Shown here piece after piece: positions 11,056-21,290 of a stretch of 64,000 bases of DNA (its first letter is position 1; every line of letters begins with the position of its first letter). This DNA is from Mangifera indica. Lineage: Eukaryota; Streptophyta; Magnoliopsida; Sapindales; Anacardiaceae. The stretch spans positions 1,364,001-1,428,000 of the forward strand of contig NC_058156.1 in the NCBI RefSeq assembly GCF_011075055.1, read 5' to 3'. The translations under genes and the position numbers were made by a program. Under the pieces are notes generated by a model. That model searched no databases and was not told where the DNA came from. It was given only the letters and a program-made list of their open reading frames with translations.

Positions 11056-14000
11056 ATGGCCTTCTTTTCTCACAACAGTAACCCCTTCAGTTTGTTTCTG
11101 TTTACATATTTGATCTTGTTACCAACAACCATGGACATCGCTGAAGCTTCTTCGATAGAATCATGCAGTGTTAATACTGGCCCTGTTATCCCCACAACCC
11201 CTCTGGTGAAGTTCCTTCAAACTTTGCAAGAGACTGCGTTAAGAACTTTTGGTGGAATTAACTTTGATCCCAAAACGTACGTTGACTTGTCTTTGAAGTC
11301 AAGTCTTTCCACAACAGTCGACGCTTTTCACAAGTTGCAACGAAACGCTACTGGGGAAATTTCGGTTCAAGACCTGAGCAAGTTTATTGAGGATTACTTT
11401 CTAGGTGCTGGAGATGATCTTGTTATTTATGACCCACCGGATTTTGTTCCTAAACCGGAGGGTTTTTTGCCTAAGGTTGAGAATTCTAAAGTGAGAGCAT
11501 GGGCGTTGGAAGTGCATTCTTTGTGGAAAAATTTGAGTCGGAAAGTCTCTCACTCTGTTCTGAACCAGCCTGAGTTTCATACTTTACTTCCCCTTCCTGG
11601 ACCGGTTGTTATTCCGGGGTCTCGCTTTAGAGAGGCCTACTATTGGGATTCTTACTGGATTATAAGGTTAGTCAAGTTAATTTCTCGTGTTTGTTTTTGC
11701 AATTAAGAAGGTTTAATTTTTCTATTTTCCTGTCAATTTAGAGCAATGCTGGCAAAAGTTTCATTAAAGAAGAGTCTTTTAAGATCATCTGTGGGTATGA
11801 TTCAATGTGGTTAGAGTGTGCAGGGGCTTGATGGCAAGCAAAATGTATACCACAGCAAAATCAATTCTGACTAATCTCATGTCCTTCATTGATAAATATG
11901 GTCATGTTCTTAATGCTGCAAGGGTCTATTGCACCAATAGGAGGTATTGCTTCCTTTTTTTTGTTTTGGTTCTCTATTTTCAATTTTCATGCTTCTCTGC
12001 ATTGAATTCATAATAAGCTAAATTTGATGCATGGAGTTTTTGTTGTCATGTTTACTAAAATGTATGTAAAATGTTGCCATTTATTCAATATATTGGTGGA
12101 TTCAGGGAAACAGTCCTGAGAGATCAGTTTCACAGGCTTTAAGGCCTTACTTAGCTAACAGCCTACATTGATACTTTTCATTCATTCAATCTCGACTGTC
12201 TGTGATAGATATGGGGAATATCTTACAATTTATTTGATGATTGGACGGGCATGATGGTGAAAAGAGAGTGGTTACCCTTCATTACTATGTTTAGTATCGT
12301 GACACTCTTGGAGCTTGTACTCTATTAAATTTTATTGGAGTATGTATAAGCTTCTGCAATTTCTTAAACCATCAATGTGATCACATTTTCATGTAAATAA
12401 TTTAATTATAACATTTTGGGTGAATATTGATGTAGTTCGAGATATATGTTGCAGCCAGCCTCCCCTACTGAGTGCGATGGTTCACGAATTATACAAGCGA
12501 ACTGGTGACTTGGAATTGGTTAGAAAGGCTCTTCCTGCTCTGCTCAAAGAATATCAATTTTGGAATACAGGTATAATGAATGTATACGTTTCTTAAATTT
12601 TACTTATTACTTTTTCCTTTTAAGATTGGAATCATTCCTTTATACTTTATGAGTTTCATATGTCTAGTTTGCTTACTTCTGTATCTTATATAGGAATACA
12701 CAGTGTGACAATCCAAGATAATCGAGCTAGGAGCCACAAATTAAGTCGGTACTATGCAATGTGGAACAAACCTAGACCTGAATCTACTACCATAGTATGT
12801 TCTTCCCATACTTACTTTGGCATATTATCTGTGCTTAGCTTTGGTCAGAAATTTGATCTTCTTTGGTCTACCAGGACAAGGCATGGGCTTCCAAGCTCTT
12901 AAACAGTTCTTCGAAACAGCATTTTTACAGGGAAGTAGCTTCGACTGCTGAATCTGGATGGGATTTCAGTACAAGATGGATGAGGTTATTTTTACTTATT
13001 ATTATGGTTTTTTATTTGTTTTGTACTAACACACATAAGTTCAGTTTAAGCAAAGTTCTTTTCATTCTTATGTGATTTAATTGTCAGGCTTGTTCCTTCA
13101 ATTTCCCAAAGTTTCAATTGTTAAGAGCTTATTCAATTCTTTTTTCCATTGCAGGAATACATCAGATATCACCACTTTGTCCACAACATCAATTTTACCT
13201 GTTGACTTGAATGTATTCATACTCAGGGTATAGCACATTACTTTCGTAATAAGTTTCAAGATTTGTAATCTGTGCAATTGTATATTAAGTGTTTTACATA
13301 ATGGTCCAGATGGAACTTGACATTGCCTTCTTTGCAAAAGTAGTTGGAGATAATAAGACTTCTGAGAGCTTTTTGGAAGCTTCTGAAAGAAGAAAACAGG
13401 CGATCAACAGTGTATTCTGGAATGAAGAGATGAGGCAATGGCTTGATTACTGGCTTGAGTGTGGAGCCACCCCTGAGGTGACTTCTAAATGCAAGGTTTT
13501 TTGGGCTGATGATATAATATCTCAGCAGTTTTCTTGAATTTATTACTCTGATACTTGCAGGGATGTCAAGTATGGAAAGCTTCTAACCAGAATCATAACA
13601 CTTATGCTTCAAATTACGTGCCTCTATGGATTAATTTGTTCAACTCAGGTTTGTGATTTTCATTGTAGACTTTGAACTAGGTAAAGATATTAGGTTAAAG
13701 AATTGAAAGTTTTCTAAAAGGTGGCTTTCCATTTGGTTGAGGGAAATCTAACTCAGTTGTCAAAGATTAGATCTGGGACCATGTGGGTGATCTGAATCTT
13801 ATATAAAAGCTGTATTTTCTCCTATTTGCCTTAAGTAAAAAAACTGTCTCCGGTAACCAGAAAGTATGGCAGATGCTGCAGGATGATCTGTTACTGATTT
13901 TGACACCATTGGCATTTAGCATTTTCTTTGGTAAAATCTCTGGCCTAGCCCTTTTTAGGTCATTACTTTAGTAGGCCATAAGAATTTATATTAAGGAACA

Positions 14001-14784
14001 AAAATCTATTCTGTAAGGCACATTACATTCCAAATTTCTATTAGGTTTTCACAGCTTTATTATGCTTTCTAAGTCCGAAACATATACTAGTGGGACCTGG
14101 GATAAGGAAATAACTTGTGCTAAACCAGTAAGTCTTAAAAGACATGGAAAAAATGTCTCCAGTCTTTTATTTAATGGGAATACCAAGAACTCTACTGCTT
14201 GTTGTTCAGATACTTCTCTGGTGAAGAAGGTTAAAAAAAGTCTTAAAAGTTCAGGCCTGGTTCGTGCTGTTGGAATTGCAACTTCTTTGGCAAATTCAGG
14301 AAATCAATGGTTAGTACTTGTTTAACATTTGCATTGCCTTATGTATTCCCTTGTATTTATTTTCCATTAACTTTCGCAACTGAATATCTGATACAAACAG
14401 GGACTTTCCCAACGGTTGGGCGCCACTTCAACACATGATAATAGAAGGTTTGTCAAGTTCAGAATCAGAAGAGGCAAGGTCACTGGCTAAAGACATCGCG
14501 ATAAGGTGGATCAGAACTAACTATGTTGCCTACAAGAAAACTGGTGCTATGCATGAAAAATATAATGTGGAAAAGTGTGGAGATTTCGGAGGTGGTGGTG
14601 AATACATACCACAGGTGAGTCCACTGAATAAAGATTATCTTTAGACTTGAAATGATGTGTCTGATTTGTTATATATTTGTGGCATGCTTTGATGCAGACT
14701 GGTTTTGGTTGGTCAAATGGAGTTGTGTTAGCATTGTTGGAGGAATTTGGATGGCCAAAAGACCTGAAGATAGATTGCCAGTGA
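11056..14784 (+). CDS. TRE1: Trehalase (GH37), left tandem copy, 11 exons, 601 aa
   Basis: Hydrolyses trehalose to two glucose molecules; plant trehalases are usually membrane-anchored and act at the cell surface. Exons, all GT-AG and in phase: 11056-11666, 11824-11943, 12455-12570, 12694-12794, 12875-12984, 13155-13227, 13310-13495, 13561-13648, 14210-14309, 14401-14614, 14698-14784 (1806 nt). Residues 10-22 form a hydrophobic N-terminal anchor. GH37 signature 1 is at about 187-201 (PGSRFREAYYWDSYW) and signature 2 at 501-510 (QWDFPNGWAP). Candidate catalytic acids by analogy with bacterial TreA are D346 (ESGWDFSTRW) and E554 (MHEKYNVEKC). The glycine-rich GGGGEY loop and GFGWSNGV end are intact. 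Compared with the right copy it has A194 and I202 where plant enzymes usually have V. No frameshift or stop was found. The gene symbol follows the family name only; two paralogues are present. Confidence 0.93.
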
Positions 14785-15342
14785 GCTATGAGACTGAAGT
14801 TATGAATTTTTTATATACTTGAAATGAGACCTTGTGAAATTTTTATTTATTGTGATTGTACGATATACTAAAGGAAAATCAATTAAATTACCCAAAATTT
14901 AGGGATGCAAAGCGAAATTGCCCAAAATTTGGAAATTTAAACAAAACTGTCATATTTAACTGTGAAGACGAAATTGCCCTTAATGAAAAATCGAAGAAAA
15001 TGACGAAGTTTCTTTTTCAGCCACACGAAAATGCATCCTTGGGTACATGATACTGCAGACTCTCTTTGACTGATTTTCTCAGGCGAATTTGGCAAAGTTT
15101 TTGATGACGAAAATTGATGAAAAGGTTAGTAAATCAATCTTTGTCATGCTTTTATGCATTTTAGTGAAAAATTTAGTCGATTGGATGCGGTATTTGGGTG
15201 TTTAGACTAAGGGTTTCAAATTGAAATATTTGTTGAAATTGCTTGATTTATTGATGTTTTGACTTAATTTTTTAAAGATTTTTGTGTTAGATTAGTTATA
15301 GAGTTGATTGTTCATGAAATGGTATTTGAAAAACGAAGTTTG

Positions 15343-15645
15343 GAAGGTGAAATCTCACCACACGAAATCAGCAGTCACCACATGAAATTTTTGTTCACCA
15401 CACGAATTCGTGTGGTCAGATTTTTTAGAGACAGGAGGTTTTGTGCATTTTTCAAACCTTTTAGACCACACAAATTCATGTGGGTGGGGGTTAAAATACA
15501 AGTTTTTAAACACTAAATCATGTGGTGGGGTAAAATTGTAATTTTGAAAAATTCGTTGACACGTGAATTCGTGTGATGGGGTGTAAAATGTGTTTTTCAA
15601 AGTTTTCAACCACAGGAATTCACGTGGTGGGTTTTGGGGCAGAAT
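15343..15645. repeat. Cluster of palindromic CACACGAATTCGTGTG motifs inside the MULE
   Basis: Variants of a palindrome centred on GAATTC recur every 50-80 bases. The perfect form is ACCACACGAATTCGTGTGGT at 15397-15416. Decayed or half forms are seen near 15357, 15380, 15470, 15515, 15565 and 15615 (for example CACACAAATTCATGTG and CACGTGAATTCGTGTG). The spacers share wording (TTTTCAAA, GGGGT), so the block looks like a diverged tandem array. Subterminal arrays of this kind can bind transposase, but that role here is inference. Confidence 0.7.
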
Positions 15646-15878
15646 GAAATTTTTTCAAAATTATAGATGTTTTTGATATTTTTCATGTGAGGGGGCAGAT
15701 TGAAATTTTTTTATTTGAAGGTTTTTTGACGTGTAGAATTCAAATTTGAGGTCTTTTTTTTAGTAATACATCTATGTTCAGAATTAAATCATTTATAATA
15801 TAAAATTGATTTAATTGCAATTTAATTTTTTTACAGGGAACTTAACAAAAGAGAAAAAGGGATGAGAGAAAGGATGAA

Positions 15879-16176
15879 ATGAGATTCCGTATCGAAAAAC
15901 ACTTTAAGACTCAAGTTACTGCATGTGGATATAGAGATGTGGAAGTTGTGATTAAGAAAATATTAACAGAGCGACAGTTACAAATATTTCGACATACTTG
16001 TTTTAAACACTTCATCGACCTTAAAGATAGCCAATTCAATGGAGTGTTAATACACTCCATCCTAAGAGTGGTTAATAAGGCGAACTCGAGCAATGAGTTA
16101 TAGTTTCGAGTTAATAAGATTGATGTTAAGTTCAACCCGTACGAGTTTGCCGTTATGACAGACTTTTAATTCAGTC
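15879..16176 (+). pseudogene. DUF1985-like fragment of a Ulp1-type MULE protein
   Basis: The frame from 15879 reads MRFRIEKHFKTQVTACGYRD and then, further on, ILTERQLQIFRHTCFKHFID and NGVLIHSILRVV. This matches the general DUF1985 pattern (F-R-x-T-C-F-x-H-F-x-D-L, then a short gap, then L-x-H-x-x-L). A TAG at 16101-16103 sits where the family has Trp, and the same frame continues with FRVNKIDVKFNPYEFAVMTDF up to a second stop. More degenerate continuation is visible around 16300-16460. DUF1985 is found next to Ulp1-like protease domains in plant Mutator-like elements. No protease domain or catalytic triad is seen here. Confidence 0.55.
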
Positions 16177-17020
16177 AAATGTTGGATATTGACATATATA
16201 TTCCTTCAAAGGCCACAGATCGGATCTAATATATATATTTTCACAGGCGTAAGTCAGTTATATAAGTTAATTTGAGTCATGTTTTCCAACAGGGGTCTTG
16301 GAGAGAGGACAACACTAATGTAGTAAAGTTGACCATATTATATTATCTTTACATGTGATTTGAGGAAAACAACCTCTCAAAAGATATTATAATTAGTTGA
16401 TTATCTTGATGAGTTTATTGCATACCCATAGGGAGTATGAGTGTGGCAGATGACGTATCAATCGATCTATGATAAAATCTCTTAAATTTCTATGAATTCT
16501 AACCTTGTAAAGAAGAAGGAAAACCTTATGAAATAATATGGTACCATGGGGTTACGACTAGCTTTTCAGGTAATTATGACATTTATTAATTTAAAAAAAA
16601 TTGTGATTACGGTTGTAATTTTATAAAGTAATAGATTTAAGTTGAAATTACAGTTTTGAATATATAAGACGTTAGACACACTACATTGATGGGTGTATAT
16701 CATGTCAGTTTTAGGATCTGTTCGAATATTGAGGTGACACATGAAAGACATCCTGAATTGGGATGTTATCCTAACTATATTCATTGAAGATACAGTAAGT
16801 AATAATTTATTATTGATTAAAATATGAATAAGGTATAATAATCAAGTTTTCTTTAAAAAAATTGTAGGTTGATATTAATTTCTCACTAGTTTTAACTTTG
16901 TTGGAGAAAGTCACAAACTGGTTTGACGACATTGTTCGATACACGTTGTAAACCCTTGTAAATCGTGTAAACCCTCATTTGCTTGTTAATCCTCATAACT
17001 ATTATCATTAAGTGTAGTTG

Positions 17021-17272
17021 TTACAAAAACTGAAACACATTATTTAAAGAGGTTGATAGACTATTAAGAACTTCAATATCTTCATCATTTAAAATTTCAA
17101 TAGGGATGTTGTTAAGATATTTTTGTTTCATGCTTATCTGAATGTTAAATACCCGTTGATTTTTGTTACATTTTTTACTTACCACTTGGATTAATTTCTT
17201 GAATGCCGTGTAATTTGGAATTTTAATCAATTCCCTATTACCTTCGACATATTTTATTACATTATCACCCAT
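17021..17272 (-). pseudogene. MuDR transposase N-terminal-like fragment
   Basis: An 83-residue minus-strand frame with the order MGDNVIKYVEGNRELIKIPN, then a Tyr-x-x-x-x-x-L-I segment, then QISMKQKYLNNIPIEILNDE. This resembles the N-terminal region of plant MuDR-type transposases, where a Tyr-rich start is followed by an I-x-x-K-Y-K stretch and P-I-x-I-x-N-D-E-D. A similar frame lies in the second MULE (39942-40229). The rest of the transposase (DDE core, zinc knuckle) is missing, so it cannot act. Confidence 0.45.
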
Positions 17273-18115
17273 TTTTATTCATTCCCTCTTGTATCTAATT
17301 GAAGCATATCCTATCATTTAGATTAATCCTACAATGAAATATATAATCAACATAAATAACATGAGTAAAAATACTATTTACAGAGTTATGTTACATTATT
17401 TTATTATTAAGTTTGAGTTTTGTGATTTCATTTTTATTGCATAATTACACATATTCTATAATTCTATTATATATTGTGACTATTAATATACTTTGATTAA
17501 TTTTATACTAATTTTTAAATATATTACTTTACCCCTATATCATTAAATATCATTATACTCTCAAATATTATCTAATATCTTTAAAACCTCTCATTATAAA
17601 ATATCATTTTACTCCTAAATATGATCTAATATCTCTAATATTCTTTATTAGAAAATATCATTTCACCTCTTACCATAACAATTACAAAATACCCCTTATA
17701 ATTTTTATCAATTTAATTTTTGCACATAATTTTAATTTATTATATAAAACACCACATATGATTGTATTATCAATAAAATAATAACAATTGAAGTTATTGT
17801 ATATATAAATATCTCTATATCACGAATTTTTTCTTCTCGTTCACAATTCCTATCATGAATTTCCTTTTTCTCTCTAAAAATCTCTCTCGGATAATAAGTA
17901 AAATTATATATATTAATAGATAAAAGAAAAAAATATGATTTATATAGAATCAAAGAATAGTAGTTTTGGTTTTTTTTTTTTTTTTTTTTTGATATTTAGG
18001 CATTTTCATTTAAATATTTTAAAATATGAGTATTTTCATTTAAGCCACAAAATTATAGATAAATTTTTTTTTACCCATGAAAAGTGGGTAGTTTAATTAA
18101 TTCCCTATACTAAAG

Positions 18116-18300
18116 CCAATATTGAATGACCAATTAAACTATGTATAATCAGTTTTGAGTATCTAATTAAATATTCAGATAATATATCATCATATGATTA
18201 GAAAATAATCATTCAATTATATAATGACATATAATAATAATTAAATATTTAAAATTAGATACACATAACATTATTGTTTAATGACTCTTTGGGTTTGTGT
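18116..18300. repeat. AT-rich fold-back repeat (copy in left duplicate)
   Basis: About 180 bp with near-mirror arms around an ATAATCATTCAATTAT-type centre. The left arm has AACTATGTATAATCAG and the right arm has its rough inverse ending in ACACATAACATTATTG. The right duplicate carries the same element at about 32635-32805, so the insertion predates the duplication. It belongs to the fold-back family also found in the SDR intron and in the right third of the window. Confidence 0.55.
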
Positions 18301-18462
18301 TGTTATCCATAATATTAAAGTTGAACTAATAATTTTCATGCCTAGACCCATTAGTTTTTGGATCAATTGGACACTGAAAAACCGGTCATTTTAAGACTAA
18401 TGCCTTTTTTTAAGATTGTTTTAATACCATCGACAATTGCAAGTCGAATTAATATAAAAATA

Positions 18463-18926
18463 GGCCAAAAGCTTTTGCCCACCCAAGATTTGGTGAAATC
18501 CGCAATTTATATTTTTTAACTTTAAAAAATCTAAATATCTTATTTAACTAAAAATATTTAAAAAATTAAAAATTTATCATATTTTTTTCCTTTTTTTACT
18601 CAAATTTAAAAAGTAATAATTTCTTTCTTAAGATTTTTTTTGTCACCATTTCTAGCGGTTGAAGATGGCAATAGCCGTTGAATGTGGTGATTAAAAAAAC
18701 CTTAAAAAAGAAATAATGACTTTTCAAACTTTGAGTGGATAGAAATCATTAAATTTTTAAATCTAAAGAAAACATATGATAAATTTTTAATTTTTTAATT
18801 AAATAATATTTTTACCCTTAATCTTAATAATAAATTTTAACATAAAAATAAAAATTTAAGTTTTTAAAAATTAATATATATAAATTTGAGATTTTACCGT
18901 ACTTGGTTGGAAAAAGTTTTTTAGCC
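18463..18926. repeat. GGCCAAAAG-family fold-back MITE (copy e1)
   Basis: The left end is GGCCAAAAGCTTTTGCCCAC followed by CCAAGATTTGGTGAAAT. The right end is the inverse, ACTTGGTTGGAAAAAGTTTTTTAGCC. The arms are about 100 bp or longer. The matching copy e2 in the right duplicate is at 32993-33449. Confidence 0.65.
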
Positions 18927-19124
18927 TATAAAAATACCTATAAATTATAAAGTTATGATAATTACGGCCCAACCCAAGTTTCTGTTGGGTTTTCTTCTTA
19001 GCCCCAAACCTAGAATAGCCCATCCTAGGTGTTAACATAATTAAGGTTTCATTGTCTTTCAAATTGAACAATCTCATCATCATTAAGGGTACGAATTAAA
19101 TGAAATTAATCTAATTTTTGAGCT

Positions 19125-19472
19125 ACTGTTATTAGGGTTGGATTCGAACTGAGTTAAGTCGAGCTCAGCTCACAGCCAGCTCGAGCTCTGTTCAGTTCAT
19201 ATATGAGCGGCTTGAGTTCGGTTCGAGCTCGATTCGGCTCGTTTCGGGCTCAAGTTCAGCTCGGCTCATTTCAGCTTGTTTTTTCTTATCAAAACGACGT
19301 TGTTTTTAATATATATTAATCAAAACGATGTTGTTTTGTATAAAAAAGATTTTAAAAAAAATCTACCGAGCCAGCTCGAGCTTAGCTAAACCGAGCTCGT
19401 TTCGGGCTCAAATCGAGCCGCGCTAAGCTCGAGCCGAGCTTGGCTGGGCTCTGATCCAACCCTAACTGTTAT
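19125..19472. mobile_element. 332-bp non-autonomous hAT element, GAGCTCG-rich
   Basis: The 8-bp target duplication ACTGTTAT is at 19125-19132 and 19465-19472. The right duplicate has one ACTGTTAT at the same site (about 33635). Terminal inverted repeats are TAGGGTTGGATTCGA and, inverted at the right end, TAGGGTTGGATC. The body is packed with GAGCTCG/CGAGCT-type short motifs in both orientations, giving strong self-complementarity. Two AAAACGA(C/T)GTTGTTTT palindromes sit near the centre. An 8-bp duplication with TAGGG ends assigns it to the hAT superfamily. Confidence 0.85.
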
Positions 19473-19632
19473 CTTGTTTTGGCCACAAAATTTCAATGTT
19501 TTTAGAATTGACCCCGTAAAATGGTGAGTCTGTAGGCCAGTTTGATCCAATCCATCGATTGATTGGTAATATTAACATAACATAATTAAAGTTTTACATC
19601 AAATTTTAAATCATGTTATTTCATCATAGTGT

Positions 19633-20215
19633 TAGTTGGAGATGACAATTTTAATATGAATTTACGGGTTTTAACCCCCTCTCACTCTAACAAAGAGAGA
19701 ATTCTTCAATAAAAATAAAAAAGAAGACAGAGATAGATACAAAAAAATCTTAACAATTGAGGACTGACTGGGGATGAGGATACACGTGTCCCGTCCCTAC
19801 CCCCATCCCCTTATATTGATATATTTACTTAAAATACTGACATATCTTTATAATTTTAGAGTATTTATGTTTTTTCAAATTTATTTAGATTTTTATTGTG
19901 CTTATTAAAGTGATTAATATATGATATTTGTGACATTTGAAATAGTATATTAGTTTTAATTTTACTTAATTTTTTTATTTAACATATTTATATTGTATTT
20001 ATAGGGTATAAAGAAAGATTTTTTTTTTTATGGGTATGAGAAAAAGATTTTTCCTCCTGGAGACAGATAAGAGATTTTTTTTTTTACAGGAAGGAGATGA
20101 AGAATTTTTGTCATCCCCGTAATGGGGATGAATGGGGGACGAGGATTAATATTCCTTGCGATGATAGGGACGGGGATTGAGACCCCCTCCCCGCCCTTCC
20201 CCGTTGTCATCCCTA
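19633..20215. repeat. hAT-like MITE with GGGATGACAA ends, only in the left duplicate
   Basis: The right end, inverted, reads TAGGGATGACAACGGGGAAG and the left end reads TAGTTGGAGATGACAATT. Subterminal blocks rich in GGGGATGGGG-type wording (about 19765-19812 and 20100-20210) are typical of a common plant MITE type. The corresponding position in the right duplicate (about 33770) lacks it and holds a different repeat. No clear target duplication was matched. Short frames across it are not genes. Confidence 0.5.
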
Positions 20216-20725
20216 GTACTAGCATAATGACCAGAGCAATAGTATTAGCATAATGATTAGAGCAGTCAAACCCGATGGTTGAATTGTGTTTTGATACTAT
20301 TTGTTCAATTCAATCTTAGGTCAATTTAGTTTAATAGTTAAAATTCATTTTAACTATGATTTAGACTAGATTTAACACTAATTTTTTACCAAATCAATCG
20401 ATTCAATCTAAATTTTAAAACAGTATAAAAATACAATGAATTGTCAAATGAATCATTAGAAAGTCATTGAATAGAATAACTAAGGTTTATAAGACAAAAA
20501 ATAGAAGAATTTTTTGGGAAAAAAGAAGTTAAAAAGATGGATTTCACCGCATTGTTAATAAAATGTTACTGGAAAAATGGATTTTTTGTCGATTCGGTGG
20601 AATCAAGCTAGGGCTACCCCAACTTGACTTTTGGCTCATTTGAGCCAAGCACCGAGTTGAGCCCCACTCAGATGCAACCTTACAAACACCTATAAAGTGA
20701 GGCCAAAACTTACCTATATTTACAA
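20216..20725. other. Non-coding duplicated spacer
   Basis: No gene is seen. About 20400-20725 aligns with about 34000-34674 of the right duplicate, including a GGTTTATAAGACAAAAAATA block and a GATTTCACCGCATT block. The right copy has a 372-bp insertion at 34147. A TAGTATTAGCATAATGA-type unit is repeated twice near 20220-20260. Confidence 0.6.
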
Positions 20726-21127
20726 GGCCAAATGACTTGTTCCTACCTAAGGTTTAGTGAAAACGCAAAGTGACTTTCACTAACTTTTGAAAATTTCAAA
20801 TATCCACCTATCCGGTAGTTTTGCCTGTTACAGTCAGAGATAAAATCATTATTTAAAAATTTTATTTAAATAAAGAAAAAAAAAATTTCACTTTAGTTTT
20901 AAAAACTAACCGTTTTTTAAAATTAAGTTAGGAGAAATAGTTAGTTTTTACAACTAATGGAGAAAAAAATAATATTTCCTTGGTTCAAATAAAAATTTTA
21001 AATAATAATTTTATCTTTGACTATAATAGTCAAAACTAACGGATGGATGAATATTTGAGTTTTCAAAAGTTAGCAAGAATCACTTTGAATTTTTATTATT
21101 CCTTGGGTGGAAATAAGTCTTTTGGCC
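20726..21127. repeat. GGCCAAAAG-family fold-back MITE (copy f1)
   Basis: Clear long terminal inverted repeats of about 90 bp. The left begins GGCCAAATGACTTGTTCCTA and the right ends AATAAGTCTTTTGGCC with matching inner wording (GAAAGTGACTT against AATCACTTTGA). The same element in the right duplicate (34675-35534) was later split by a Harbinger-type MITE. f1 serves as its empty site. Confidence 0.75.
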
Positions 21128-21290
21128 TATTTACAATGAAGTCCTCTAATTGTTACACACACTGCAACCCCGTTTATAACTCATATCAAAGCCACTAGTC
21201 ATCAGAAAACTCTTCCCCTGATTCGAGGTAATCCTCAATTCAATCTTGGATTATTTTAGGTTTATTAATCAATGATTTCCAATATATCTC
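21128..21290 (+). pseudogene. Orphan promoter and 5' leader exon of the CHCH gene
   Basis: This segment aligns closely with 35535-35715, which precedes the intact CHCH gene. It includes the leader block AACCCCGTTTATAACTC, the donor site CGAG|GTAATCC (exon end at 21227) and the start of intron 1. Similarity stops near 21290, and no CHCH coding sequence follows. Whether the orphan promoter still fires is unknown. Confidence 0.8.

Larger units (their letters stand above)
14864..18115. mobile_element. Mutator-like element with 10-bp target duplication, inserted after the left trehalase
   Basis: TATACTAAAG occurs at 14864-14873 and 18106-18115. The right-hand duplication copy has a single TATACTAAAA at the same place (about 32625), so this is an insertion with an empty site. 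The termini just inside are imperfect inverted repeats: the left begins GAAAATCAATTAAATTACCC and the inverse of the right begins GGGAATTAATTAAACTACCC, with weaker similarity for about 100 bp more. A 10-bp duplication and long termini point to the Mutator superfamily. Inside are a DUF1985-like remnant (plus strand) and a MuDR N-terminal-like frame (minus strand). The element spans 14874-18105 (3232 bp). No intact transposase remains. Confidence 0.8.

Noticed and set aside
12660..13075. Frames of 70-80 codons across trehalase exons 4-6 that read into introns
   Set aside because: They are partly real exon sequence, but continue through splice sites; the spliced model explains them.
15343..15645. 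CRISPR-like array
   Set aside because: The units are palindromic and unequal, lie inside a plant transposon, and there are no regular spacers or cas genes.
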